A stretch of DNA of 64,000 nucleotides. It comes from Arthrobacter sp. Bi26. GTDB lineage: Bacteria > Actinomycetota > Actinomycetes > Actinomycetales > Micrococcaceae. The stretch spans positions 1 to 64,000 of the forward strand of contig NZ_CAKKMF010000013.1 in the NCBI RefSeq assembly GCF_918697925.1, read 5' to 3'. The notes under the pieces were generated by a model. It ran no database searches. It was not told the origin of the DNA and was given only the letters and a program-made list of their open reading frames with translations. Made by a program: the position numbers and the translations under genes. Shown one piece after another: positions 47,758-56,207 of the stretch. The stretch's first letter is position 1; every line of letters starts with the position of its first letter.

Positions 47758-48996
47758 TCAAAGGACGCCGGAAGATGTGGAGGCAAGAGGCACCGGGAGA
47801 TGTTCGTTGCGACCCCCATCAAGTCCCCGCTTATCCCTCGCACTGGGGCTCCGATCTAGGGCCGAATCGAAGTCCCTTTCCTCCCCGGGCGCCGGGAAGC
47901 CGTGGACAGCCTTGGAGGCCGCTGCCTTTCTGGTCTCGCTGTCGATTGCGGTCCAGTGGGTTCTCGTCATAGTGTCGAAGAAACCCGGTTCGAGTTCTTG
48001 GCCGAGGGCTGCTGCCAGGACGTGTGCGGCGAGACGCGGTGGAATGGCGTTGCCGATCTGCTGGGACACATCCTTGCCTGACCATGGGTAGTTAGCGGGG
48101 AACGTCTGGAGAAGGCCAGCTTCTGAAACGTTGAGTCGATCAAGTTCACCCGCGTTTGAGAACAAGCGATTTCGAGAGACTTTCCCGGTAACGGTGAAAG
48201 CTGGTTCCTTCGAAGTACGCCGACCACGGGCTTTCGGATCACCCCCGGTTCCATAATTGGAGACCAGCTCGAAAGGCTCGAGTCGGTCAAGGGTCTGGCC
48301 GATGCTCTGGCATGGTAGCAAGGCAGATTGCTCGGCGGATGCTTGGACCTGCGTTCTCCTGAACCGCTGGTGCGTAGGGACGGGGAGGGCAGGTGTGAGG
48401 AATTGGTTCGCGATAAGGATCGCGCGGCGGCGGGTTTGCGGGACTCCGTACTCCTCCGCGCGCAGTACCCCGGTCACAGTCTTGTAACCGAGTGTCTCCA
48501 GGACCGTCGCCATGGCCTCCCATACCGGCAGGACCGCTGGCACCTGCTCTAAGACGATCACTTCGTAGGGGTTCCCCGCCCGATGGGCCTCCAGCGCCCA
48601 CCGCAGCGGCTGCAGCACCAGCCCGGTTCGTTCATCTTCTAAAGCGGCTAGCTCAGCGGTGATGTCGTCCCCGTCGACCATGCGCGCAATAAAGGACAGG
48701 ACTTGGTTCAGGGCCTTGCGGCCCGCGCCTGCCCCGGCCACGGTGTACGTCTGACACGGAGGTCCTCCGGTGAGGACCGTCGCGCGGGGGAACTCGGACG
48801 GACCATGCTCCCGAACGTCACCTTGCACGGTTTCCAGGCCGGCGGCACGCCTGGTTGCACAGGCATTCTCGTCCCACTCGATACCGGCTACGGACAATCC
48901 CAGCCAGTGTGCGGCTACATCCAATCCACCAGGACCGGCGAAGAGATCCACCATTTGAGCGTGAGAAGGAGGTGGGTCCGATTGCACGAAGTTCAT
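47758..48996 (-). CDS. drmMII: C5-cytosine DNA methyltransferase, DrmMII-like
   Basis: 412 aa from the ATG at 48996 (a GTG at 49026 would add ten residues; neither has a strong ribosome-binding site). Motif I is VDLFAGPGGLDVAAHW, motif IV with the catalytic cysteine TGGPPCQTYTVAGAGAGRKA, motif VI VLEQVPAVLP (EQV instead of the common ENV), motif VIII QTRRRAILIA and motif X VSQQIGNAIPPRLAAHVL. About 70 residues follow motif X with no known domain. In class 2 DISARM a cytosine methylase protects host DNA. It is the first gene of the - strand operon; a 299-nt gap separates it from the GHKL/SF2 gene. Confidence 0.88.
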   Translation of the reverse strand: MNFVQSDPPPSHAQMVDLFAGPGGLDVAAHWLGLSVAGIEWDENACATRRAAGLETVQGDVREHGPSEFPRATVLTGGPPCQTYTVAGAGAGRKALNQVLSFIARMVDGDDITAELAALEDERTGLVLQPLRWALEAHRAGNPYEVIVLEQVPAVLPVWEAMATVLETLGYKTVTGVLRAEEYGVPQTRRRAILIANQFLTPALPVPTHQRFRRTQVQASAEQSALLPCQSIGQTLDRLEPFELVSNYGTGGDPKARGRRTSKEPAFTVTGKVSRNRLFSNAGELDRLNVSEAGLLQTFPANYPWSGKDVSQQIGNAIPPRLAAHVLAAALGQELEPGFFDTMTRTHWTAIDSETRKAAASKAVHGFPAPGEERDFDSALDRSPSARDKRGLDGGRNEHLPVPLASTSSGVL

Positions 48997-49123
48997 GGGA
49001 CACGATCTTATCGGTCGACAGGTCACCGACGGACCAGCAGCGCCGGTTTTCCGATCGATAGAGAGCAGCTATCGCTGGCCTGATGGTGCTCCTGCCCGCA
49101 GTAAAAGTGGTGAGGACCGCGTG

Positions 49124-49345
49124 CCCTCTGTGCGGTTTGCCGACATGACCTGCTCTGCCATGGTGCCGAACACGGCCCTAGGGCTGCAGCACCCGGACGT
49201 CCGGATGCTCAGCCTCGGCTCCGCCGCTCCCCTGCGGCGCGTGCTCCTGGCCCAGCGCCAGGACAAGGTCTACGCCCCGGCCGAGGTCGCCTTCCATTCC
49301 ATGCTGCTGGAAATCGCCCGCGAACGCACCGGGGACTTCCTGTAG
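49124..49345 (+). pseudogene. LysR-family regulator, C-terminal remnant
   Basis: The frame reads FADMTCSAMVPNTALG, then HPDVRMLSLGSAAPLRRVLLAQ, then YAPAEVAFHSMLLEIARER before a stop at 49345. This is the end of a LysR effector-binding domain (HPDVR...P.RRV.LA...APA..AF...L.E). The helix-turn-helix part is absent and the frame joins unrelated sequence near 49124. It marks the right border of the defence island. Confidence 0.6.
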
Positions 49346-49750
49346 CCACGACGGCGTCGCCTGTGGCGAGGACAGAGGCGGCTAATTTGTGGCGGTACCG
49401 TCCATTGACGCAGGCCGCTTGATCGACTGCCTCCGTTGTGGCCACCGCCGCCGCCTCGACCTAAGCCCCGCGTCCCGGAACCTCCGCGCCTGACCCGGGA
49501 CGGCGCCGTCGTCTGTCGCAAGCGTCTGCGCGGCGCCAGCCCCTGAAGGGAATCCGACCCTCCGATTTGTTCTTAGGCGCACGCAAAAGCCCGGCTGGCA
49601 AGAGTGACCACCTCTCCGGCAATTCGCCCGACCCCCTCGGTGGGCCCGGTTACACTAACTCTGGAGTTCTTCGGGCGAGATATGTCTTGGACGAAGTCTC
49701 ATTTGCGGGAGGCGGCGCCGCCGTCTCACATAACTGGGGGGAATGCAGTC
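49346..49750. other. 405-nt stretch without a supported gene
   Basis: GC-rich debris between the LysR remnant and the DUF4230 gene. Short frames on both strands lack motifs. The last ~70 nt include GGAGTT and GGGGGGA boxes that belong to initiation of the next gene. No RNA gene or terminator was recognised. Confidence 0.4.
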
Positions 49751-50362
49751 TTGAAGGCATTGAAGGGCGTCGCTATTTTGGCCGGCGCTGTGCTGGGGAT
49801 ATTCGGCGGAGCCAGCCTGCTTGGGTTCAACGAGTATCCCTGGAGCCAGAAATCCATTGATCGAACAGTGATCCTGCAGTCCATCAAAAATGTTTCACAG
49901 CTGCAGAGCGCCATCGGGACCTTCGAACTGATTGTCGACACCGGCGACGACAATGCAGCACTACCGGACGTCATTTCCGGGCGGCGAACAGTTGTCCTGG
50001 CTGTGGGTACGGTAGACGCTCACGTCGATCTCTCGGGAATCAACGGGGGCGACCTGGAGGTGTCCCCCGACGGAAAATCAGCCACGCTTCGGTTACCTGA
50101 GACCCAACTGGAAAAACCCAGGCTGGACCATAAGGCTTTTCAGGAATATCGCAGTGACCGTGGAGTGCTTGACATCGTCGCTGACGTCTTCGCGTCCCCT
50201 GACCAGTCGGCGATTTACCTCCGGGCTGAGACGGAAATATCTGCTGTGGCTGAAAAGTCCGAGCTCCGTGAGCGTGCATCCAAGAATGCACGCTCCACGC
50301 TTACAGGACTGTTCAACTCCCTCGGGATGCAGGTCACTTTCCTGGATGCCAGCGCCAACTAA
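49751..50362 (+). CDS. DUF4230-domain membrane-anchored protein
   Basis: About 203 aa from the TTG at 49751, which sits 9 nt after GGGGGGA. The frame is open further upstream (ATG at 49682 and 49604), but those parts lack protein-like features. An N-terminal helix GVAILAGAVLGIFGGASLLG anchors a soluble domain with the DUF4230 pattern: RTVILQSIKNVSQLQSAIGTFELIV, the VVLAVGTVDAHVDLSGI strand pair, and a C-terminal KNARSTLTGLFNSLGM.V motif. Function of the family is unknown. It is followed after 111 nt by the alpha/beta hydrolase gene on the same strand. Confidence 0.7.
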   Translation: MKALKGVAILAGAVLGIFGGASLLGFNEYPWSQKSIDRTVILQSIKNVSQLQSAIGTFELIVDTGDDNAALPDVISGRRTVVLAVGTVDAHVDLSGINGGDLEVSPDGKSATLRLPETQLEKPRLDHKAFQEYRSDRGVLDIVADVFASPDQSAIYLRAETEISAVAEKSELRERASKNARSTLTGLFNSLGMQVTFLDASAN

Positions 50363-50473
50363 TTTCAGGATGCGTAGTGCCTGCGTCGTCACACAACGGC
50401 TAACTGCACTGCTGGATGCTGCAAACCATGGCACACCTCACCATTTCTAAGTTCTCTTTCGATCGGAGCTCCC

Positions 50474-52330
50474 ATGTCCCAAGAACCAACGCTTCTCTTT
50501 CTGCACGGCGTCGGCGACGGAAACAAGGACGGCGCGTGGCTGAGCGGCCTCAGGGGAGCGTTGTCCCGCTTGGGATATCCAGATGTGGACCCCGATCGCG
50601 TAATTGCACCAAGGTACGCGCATGCACTGAGAGACAGTGACGAATCACTTTCGCTTCCACGAATAACCGTCAAGCAGCCAGCTAGGGACAAAGTCCGCCA
50701 GAATCGGCGGGACTTTGAGCGACGCACGGCGGCACTCGAATTCCGGCTGGGAAGGCATAACCAAGGGAGAGGCTGGGGCGGCGCTGAGTTAATTGTCAAC
50801 GGGTCTGCCAGCCTCCCCGGCTTCGGGCAAGTTCGTAAGTACCTCGGCAACGCGGATGTCAGGGCGCAAGTTCTGCATCTAATCCTGAAAAAACTGCCCG
50901 CATCCGGCCCGATCGTGATTATCGGGCACAGCCTGGGGTCCGTGATCGCCGCGGACCTCCTCCAGCGGATGCCAGCAGAGCTCGAGGTGGTTGGCATGGT
51001 TACCATCGGCAGTCCACTCGCCAGCGGACGGTTCGACGTCGATAAGCTGCGCGGGAGCATGCAGGAGCCTCCCACCAACTTGGCCTGGTGGGCCAACTTC
51101 TGGAACGTGCTGGATCCGGTGGCTGCGCACAGGGGACTGTCGTCGGTATTCAACTGGATGCTTGACTTCCGCATCGGAACTGGATTCAACCACCACGTAC
51201 ATGACGCGGAGGCCTACCTCTCCCACGACGCCGTCGCCGAAGCCGTTGGTTTCGCGTTGTTCGGATCGAGGTCCACCGAAATCGTCAGCGTGGACCGTGG
51301 CGTGGACATCCAATTGGACGCGTCTGAGCTCACAGCCTTGGTGGCACTGCGCTACGCCTACTTGCTGAGGTCGCGGCTCGATGGCGAACAAGGAGTCCGG
51401 TTCGCCGGAGCCTTGCGGCAGGTGCAAGCTTCCGCGGTAGATGAAATCCGCCAACGGAATAGGGAAGTGGGAAGGCCGCTGCCATCGCAAGTTGCCAGAT
51501 TGACTTTCGACCTATCGGACCCGGAGGCCCAAGTACCTGAGCCGCTGCCCAGCCGCCATCTGACCAAAGAAGATGCGGTAACGCTGCTCACCGTTCTTGC
51601 CTCCGAAAACGTCATCCGGCCATTTGAAATTAACGTGGACCGCGACAAATGGCTCGGCGCCATGCAGGAGCTCACCGCGGAAATGGGACTTGGATTCCAA
51701 TACGGTACCCACGTCTTTGAGGCTGCAAAAAAGGCCCAAGACGTTCTCAGTGGTGCGCTTGTGGTCAATTGGAAGAAATGGGGAGCGTTGGGCGCCGGCG
51801 CCGTTGCACTGGTAGTGGCCACCGGCGGCCTTGCCTTGGCTGCGGCACCCGGATTGGTCGGAGCAGCAGTCATCACAAGCGCCCTGGCCGGATTCGGCCC
51901 GGGCGGAATGATCGGTGGACTGTTGACTGCCGGCGCACTCGTTGGGGCAGGCGGCGGTGGCATCGCCTTCAGCCTTGCCAGCCCTGGTACTTCGGCCGAA
52001 ACCGTCGAAGCAGTAGTACAGCGGCTCTTGGCCGCGGCCATTTTGCGGCAGCGGCAGAAAATTGAACCCGACTACACATTGTGGAGCATCCTGGTTGCGA
52101 ACGAGATTACGTTCCGCCGGGAATACGAACGACTGGATGAGTTCTCCGACGAGTCAGCCCAAGGCCTGAAGGAGCTGAAGAAGAAACTTGAGACCATCGA
52201 AAGGGCGATGAAGTATTTGTCCGACAATGGCCTTGAGCCGGATCTGATCGAAGATCCTGCAGAGGGCCCACTGGATGCAGAAGAGAGCCAAGGCAGTGGT
52301 GCACGCCAACCTCAACTGCAACTCGAATAG
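50474..52330 (+). CDS. Large alpha/beta hydrolase (lipase-like) with hydrophobic glycine-rich segment
   Basis: 618 aa. The N-terminal half is an alpha/beta hydrolase: LLFLHGVGDGN forms the oxyanion strand near 7-17, and IVIIGHSLGSVIAADLL near 147-163 carries the nucleophile serine (G-H-S-L-G). A His near GFNHHVHDAEAYLSHDAV (~237-253) may complete the triad. Residues ~435-500 form one long Gly/Ala-rich hydrophobic region that could insert into membranes. The C-terminus is charged and probably helical (LKELKKKLETIERAMKYL). The ATG at 50474 follows GGAGCTCCC. It lacks a signal peptide. Possibly a phospholipase-like effector; its place beside the defence island is suggestive but not proof. Confidence 0.7.
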   Translation: MSQEPTLLFLHGVGDGNKDGAWLSGLRGALSRLGYPDVDPDRVIAPRYAHALRDSDESLSLPRITVKQPARDKVRQNRRDFERRTAALEFRLGRHNQGRGWGGAELIVNGSASLPGFGQVRKYLGNADVRAQVLHLILKKLPASGPIVIIGHSLGSVIAADLLQRMPAELEVVGMVTIGSPLASGRFDVDKLRGSMQEPPTNLAWWANFWNVLDPVAAHRGLSSVFNWMLDFRIGTGFNHHVHDAEAYLSHDAVAEAVGFALFGSRSTEIVSVDRGVDIQLDASELTALVALRYAYLLRSRLDGEQGVRFAGALRQVQASAVDEIRQRNREVGRPLPSQVARLTFDLSDPEAQVPEPLPSRHLTKEDAVTLLTVLASENVIRPFEINVDRDKWLGAMQELTAEMGLGFQYGTHVFEAAKKAQDVLSGALVVNWKKWGALGAGAVALVVATGGLALAAAPGLVGAAVITSALAGFGPGGMIGGLLTAGALVGAGGGGIAFSLASPGTSAETVEAVVQRLLAAAILRQRQKIEPDYTLWSILVANEITFRREYERLDEFSDESAQGLKELKKKLETIERAMKYLSDNGLEPDLIEDPAEGPLDAEESQGSGARQPQLQLE

Positions 52331-52660
52331 GGTCTCCTAAACCCGAAAGGAGGACCACGGCGTTGCGGACGTTGGCGTCCACCTAGCCCTGCGTGACGCG
52401 TCGGCGCGACGCGGCGTAGTCGTCCCGCTCGTACATGGAGACGTCCTCAATCTCCGGTGCCTGGGGCCGGTCCCTTTGGCACCCCAACCGCTCGCGCGGC
52501 TCGCTGCCATGCCTCCACCACCCGCTCGCTCCAACCGCAAGTCTCTGCTCCGCCCAGTCCCACCGGATCAGCTCCTGCTCCAGCCGGACAGCCGGGCCAA
52601 AGGTGCCATTCCCCAAAGCCTGGTACAGCACCGACTCCTCTTCGGTCAGCCGCGTCAGGG
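52331..52660 (-). pseudogene. Unrecognised gene remnant with in-frame amber stop
   Basis: The - strand reads LTEEESVLYQALGNGTFGP, then RLEQELIRWDWAEQRLAVG, then EIEDVSMYERDDYAASRRRVTQG, a TAG at 52383, and continues in the same frame as VDANVRNAVVLLSGLGDP. The sequence looks like true protein on both sides of the stop. It is cut on the right by the edge of the 2-kb repeat at about 52663. Family not recognised. Confidence 0.4.
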
Positions 52661-52671
52661 CAGCCGTCGTG

Positions 52672-53226
52672 ATGCGGCGGAAATTCGCCAACTACCACCG
52701 GCCTGTCAGCACGGTCCTGCCGCTGGTCCGGGGGCAGCTCCACAACATCGCCGTTGGCCACTCCGCCCACGTGAGCAAGGCCGGCTACGTCGCCGCCGCC
52801 CCGTATCCGCTGCTGGGAGAGTGCACAGCGGTCTGGCTTTCGTGGCTGGACGATGTTCAGCTGATGGCCCTCGACGAAACGGAGCCCAACTACCGGCGGA
52901 TCCAGCTCGACGGCGAAGCCTGCCCGCTCGTGGTGGACCGCGGGGACCGTCCGGAGGAGTTTTCGCTGTTCACCTCGCGCTGGGGCGTGCTGACCGATGG
53001 CAACGGCGGGACGTTTCCCTTCCTCGACCAGCCTGCCCTCTTCGGGCTCCTCGCCGGCAGCGGCACCGGGGACCTTCTGGAGGAGGGGAAGTCCGTGTTC
53101 GACGGGCCGCCGGAGCTTGTTGCCGAGCAACTCGCGATACCCTCGGTCCAGGCCTGGGCCAGGGAATGGTTCAGCTCGGCCGGCCTCGCCGCACCCGTGG
53201 ACTTCGACGGGCCTTGCGCGGGGTAG
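52672..53226 (+). pseudogene. Uncharacterised protein, N-terminally truncated copy
   Basis: The 184 residues from MRRKFANYHRPVSTVLPLVRG to the end differ from the intact copy at 61133-61900 at only about a dozen positions, but the first ~71 residues are replaced by unrelated sequence at the repeat edge. An ATG at 52672 could still start a shortened protein. The fold may be AIG2/gamma-glutamylcyclotransferase-like: the intact copy has VVSIGSNSS before this point and both have LDDVQLM.LDETEPNYRRI. That relationship is a low-confidence inference. Confidence 0.5.
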
Positions 53227-53248
53227 CCACTCCTCTGGAACGTCGCCT

Positions 53249-54538
53249 TCACCGGGCGGCGATGTTCCCGGCGATGTGCTGCGCAATGTATTCGGCATCG
53301 CGGCCCACGCCCGCCACGATGGACGAGCCGTGCCCGGTCAGCCACGGCAGCCCGACGGCGTACAAGCCCGGGTGTTCGGTGACGCCGCGGTGGTGCCGGG
53401 GGTAGTTCCATTTGTCCAGCACCGGAATGTCCAGGATGCTGAAGTCCAGCCGGTAGCCCGTGGCCCAGAGGACTGACGTGATGTTGGCGGCTTCGAGGTT
53501 CAGCCGCGCTGGCTCCGAAGGAAGCCAGTCGTCCTTGCGCGGCGGCTCCGGCTCCGGTGCCGACATGCCGGTGGCGGCAATATAGCTGTCGAACATCGGC
53601 TTCATCCGCTCGTAGAACGCCGACTCCACCACGCCCAGGCGTTCCGGAAGGTCATCACTGAAGACGAGGTTGCCGTCGTCGGCTGCTTCCAAATGGCCGT
53701 GCAGCCGGACGCCGCACCGGCCGAGGTCCCGCAAGTGGATGTCGTGGCCGCCGTCGGCGCCGGACACCAGCGGGTTGCAGGCGAACCTCGCCGCGGGGGA
53801 GGGCAACTGCCCCACGGTGAGGCCGTTCAGTCCGTAGTCGGGGCCGAATTGTGCCAGCTGCATCATCCAATAGAGGAGGTCCTGGCCGCGGTACCGGCGC
53901 GGTGCTTCCGGGCACGTGGACACCGCCAGGTGGATTTCGCGGCCGACGGCGAGCAGTTGCTCGGCGATCTGGCCGCCGGACTGGCCGGTGCCAACGATGA
54001 GCACCGCACCGTCGGGCAGTTGGCCCGGGTTGCGGTAGCTGTCGGTGTGAAGTTGCAGGATGTGGCTGGGCAGTTGCGCCGACAGTGCGGGGATTTTCGG
54101 CTCCTGGTAGCCGCCGGTAGCGAGCACCACGTTCCGTGCCCGCCAGCTGCCCTGGGTTGTGGCCACGGTGAAGCCGCCGCCCTCCGCAGGCGCGATACGC
54201 GTGACTTCCGCACCCGTCCGGACAGGAGCGTCGATGCTCTCCGCATAGTGCCGGAAATGGCCGATCAGGTCATCCCGCAGCATGAATGCTTCCGGGGCGG
54301 GACCGTCATACGGCATGCCGGGCAGCGCGAGCGAGAAGTTCGGCGTGTTCAGGCAAAACGCGTCCCACCGGTCCTGCCACGCCCCGCCAAGCGTTTCGCG
54401 CCGTTCCAGCAACTGATGTCCGACGCCGGCTCTGCTCAGCCAGTAGCTCGTGGCCAGGCCAGCCTGCCCGGCCCCGATGATCAGGGTGTCGACGCTTTGC
54501 GGAGCCGCATGTCGGGCGGCTGCTTCGGGAGACGGCAT
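53249..54538 (-). CDS. Flavin-containing monooxygenase, copy 1
   Basis: 429-aa FAD/NADPH-dependent oxygenase of the FMO/Baeyer-Villiger family. The FAD Rossmann motif LIIGAGQAGLATSYWL lies near 20-35, followed by GGAWQDRWD, and the NADPH Rossmann motif VLIVGTGQSGGQIAEQLL lies near 170-187. A late ATGY motif (LWATGYRLDFS) completes the set. Substrate unknown. The ATG at 54538 follows the stop of a 24-codon leader ORF by only 2 nt, so its translation is probably coupled. A diverged copy is at 61923-63188. Confidence 0.88.
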   Translation of the reverse strand: MPSPEAAARHAAPQSVDTLIIGAGQAGLATSYWLSRAGVGHQLLERRETLGGAWQDRWDAFCLNTPNFSLALPGMPYDGPAPEAFMLRDDLIGHFRHYAESIDAPVRTGAEVTRIAPAEGGGFTVATTQGSWRARNVVLATGGYQEPKIPALSAQLPSHILQLHTDSYRNPGQLPDGAVLIVGTGQSGGQIAEQLLAVGREIHLAVSTCPEAPRRYRGQDLLYWMMQLAQFGPDYGLNGLTVGQLPSPAARFACNPLVSGADGGHDIHLRDLGRCGVRLHGHLEAADDGNLVFSDDLPERLGVVESAFYERMKPMFDSYIAATGMSAPEPEPPRKDDWLPSEPARLNLEAANITSVLWATGYRLDFSILDIPVLDKWNYPRHHRGVTEHPGLYAVGLPWLTGHGSSIVAGVGRDAEYIAQHIAGNIAAR

Positions 54539-54540
54539 GG

Positions 54541-54615
54541 CTACTTCCTGGCGGCCGTGGCCCTGGGCGTCTTCAAGGGTGCGCTTGCGACGTGGGCAGA
54601 CGCGTCGGTCTCCAT
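54541..54615 (-). CDS. Short leader ORF before the flavin monooxygenase, copy 1
   Basis: 24 codons, starting METDASAHVASAPLKTPR and ending TAG-CC-ATG into the monooxygenase gene. The start has a near-ideal ribosome-binding site (GGGAGGAGAACC-ATG). A 31-codon version with the same SAHVAS.P.KTPRA core and the same stop spacing precedes the second monooxygenase. Conservation of the frame between diverged copies supports translation, perhaps to couple or attenuate expression of the enzyme. Confidence 0.6.
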   Translation of the reverse strand: METDASAHVASAPLKTPRATAARK

Positions 54616-54709
54616 GGTTCTCCTCCCGTAGCGAAGGGACAGGGATGGATTTGTTGGCAGGATATGCCCGCAGCGCCGCTGCGTACAGGAGCTTCCCGGG
54701 GAGCCTTCC

Positions 54710-55204
54710 CTACACTTCCAGCCGGAACACCCAGAGCAGTACGTCCTCGCCGGGCACGTACCAGTCGCGGTCCGGAACCCTCTGGAAGCCCAGCGATTCG
54801 TAGAGACCATGTGCCCGTTCCATAAACGTCGCACTCGTGATGCTGATCGCTCTGATAGCCGGCAGGGACTGCGCGTGATCAATGACCCGGCGGACAACGG
54901 CGCGTCCCACCCCATTGCCTTGGACGGCTGGATCGACAGCGAGCATCCGGAACTCCAGCTCATTGTCGCGAGCAATCTCGCTGTACGGCTGCCCTGCGAA
55001 CGTCAGTGTCACCGCCGCGACCACCGCGCCCGAGGCCTCTGCCACCCACGCCTCGGCATGCTCCGCCCGGTGCTCAACATTCTCAAGGACGCTCATGTAC
55101 GGGTGCCCGGCGGTGAAATGACCGGCGCGGAGGTACGCGTCCCGGGTGATTCTCCGGATCGCTGAATAGTCGGCACGCCTTGCGCGCCTGAAATCCAGCT
55201 TCAC
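54710..55204 (-). CDS. GNAT-family N-acetyltransferase
   Basis: 164 aa. Acetyl-CoA-binding motif A is FRMLAVDPAVQGNGVGRAVVRRVIDHA near 89-115 (the Q-G-N-G-V-G loop), followed by GLYESLGFQRVP. It acetylates an amine of a small molecule or protein; the substrate is unknown. It starts at a GTG (55204) overlapping the ribokinase stop by 4 nt (GTGA), so it is the second gene of that operon. Confidence 0.9.
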   Translation of the reverse strand: MKLDFRRARRADYSAIRRITRDAYLRAGHFTAGHPYMSVLENVEHRAEHAEAWVAEASGAVVAAVTLTFAGQPYSEIARDNELEFRMLAVDPAVQGNGVGRAVVRRVIDHAQSLPAIRAISITSATFMERAHGLYESLGFQRVPDRDWYVPGEDVLLWVFRLEV

Positions 55205-56073
55205 TGGTATGCAATCCCGACTCCAGTGACCCGGGCAACGTACTCCTCCAGCGGAGCCAGCGCGGGCTGGGACGAGGGATCACCCACTGCATCCGCGCCG
55301 ACAGCATTCGCCACCGCCAGCGCCGTAGCGTAGTCAAGCCCCGCCCGGATCGCCAGGACCAGGGCCGCGCAAAACGCGTCGCCGGCACCGATGGTGTTCG
55401 CCACGGTTACCGAGGAGGCTGGAGCCTCTGCCACCTTCCGCCCGTGCGCCAACATTGCCGATCCTTCCTTTCCGTACGTCACCGCAACCAGCTTCGCGTC
55501 AGCCAGGGCCGGAATCAGCCGGTACTCGCTCTCATTGACGATCACCAGGTCGCACCGCTCCAGCAGCTCCGCCGGCAGGTCCATCGCCGGTGCAGCATTC
55601 AGAACAAAGAAACCAACCGAGCGCCGGGCCGCCTCCAGCACCACGGGCAGGCCCACCTCCAGCTGGCACAGCACTGTTTCCTCGGCCGAGAACTCCACAC
55701 CCTCGAGCGAGAACCCAGAAATCGCGCCCGGGCACACCACGATCTGGTTCTCGCCGTCGTGGTCCACCACGATGAGCGCCGTGCCCGTCGCGCCGCCGTC
55801 GAGCACTGCCACATCAGTGGTGTCCACTCCCGCACCGGAAAGGGAGTCGACCATCAGGCGGCCCTGGGCGTCGCTGCCCACGGCACCGACCATCCGGGTG
55901 CTCCCACCCAACCGGGCGGCGGCAACGGCCTGGTTGGCGCCCTTGCCGCCTGGCTGCTGCTGAAGGACACCACTGCCGATGGTCTCGCCGGCGGTGGGAA
56001 GCCGGTCCGTGGTGGCAATGATGTCGAGGTTGATGCTGCCGACGACGGTGACGGCAGGAAGGCGAGTGCTCAT
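55201..56073 (-). CDS. rbsK: Ribokinase (PfkB family)
   Basis: 290 aa. The opening VTVVGSINLDIIATTDRLPTAGETI and GGKGANQAVAAARLGG near 42-57 are the ribokinase-type substrate block; NTIGAGDAFCAALVLAI near 230 is the PfkB ATP/catalytic signature with the GAGD aspartate base. It phosphorylates ribose to ribose 5-phosphate in the cytosol. It is divergent from a transporter and a nucleoside hydrolase, which would supply ribose from nucleosides, so the salvage role is well supported. The ATG is at 56073. Confidence 0.9.
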   Translation of the reverse strand: MSTRLPAVTVVGSINLDIIATTDRLPTAGETIGSGVLQQQPGGKGANQAVAAARLGGSTRMVGAVGSDAQGRLMVDSLSGAGVDTTDVAVLDGGATGTALIVVDHDGENQIVVCPGAISGFSLEGVEFSAEETVLCQLEVGLPVVLEAARRSVGFFVLNAAPAMDLPAELLERCDLVIVNESEYRLIPALADAKLVAVTYGKEGSAMLAHGRKVAEAPASSVTVANTIGAGDAFCAALVLAIRAGLDYATALAVANAVGADAVGDPSSQPALAPLEEYVARVTGVGIAYQ

Positions 56074-56148
56074 GGGGGAGTCCTATCGGTCCAAGGGGCT
56101 GGATTAGGAAATAGTGTACGGGATGGTTGTACTTGCGTGTCATACATG

Positions 56149-56161
56149 GTTGTATAACAAC
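56149..56161. promoter_or_regulatory. Candidate GntR-type operator in the ribokinase/transporter divergent promoter
   Basis: GTTGTATAACAAC is a perfect 5-bp inverted repeat around ATA, and its core fits TnGTnnnACnA. A direct repeat ATGGTTGTA occurs at 56123 and 56146. It lies between the divergent ribokinase and transporter genes, and TATAAC inside it could be the -10 box of the transporter gene. The likely ligand is the GntR protein at 60098-60886; this is inference. Confidence 0.5.
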
Positions 56162-56207
56162 TCACATCCTAAAGGCAGGGCCCACCTGCAGAACAAAGGA
56201 GTTTGAT

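Larger units (their letters stand above)
52663..54690. repeat. Dispersed 2-kb segmental repeat, copy 1
   Basis: Same gene order and orientation as 61337-63361 (offset 8671-8674 nt): a + strand uncharacterised gene, a convergent flavin monooxygenase and its leader ORF. The left edge starts at GCCGTCGTGATGCGG. The right edge fades just after CGCTGCGTACAGG. Confidence 0.85.

Noticed and set aside
47601..47843. 80-codon - strand frame overlapping the methylase fragment
   Set aside because: A different - strand frame carries motif X (KQIGNAVP); this one has no methylase or other motif.
52435..52671. Upstream extension of the truncated uncharacterised gene
   Set aside because: The extra 79 residues are antisense to the unknown gene remnant and are unrelated to the N-terminus of the intact copy at 61133.
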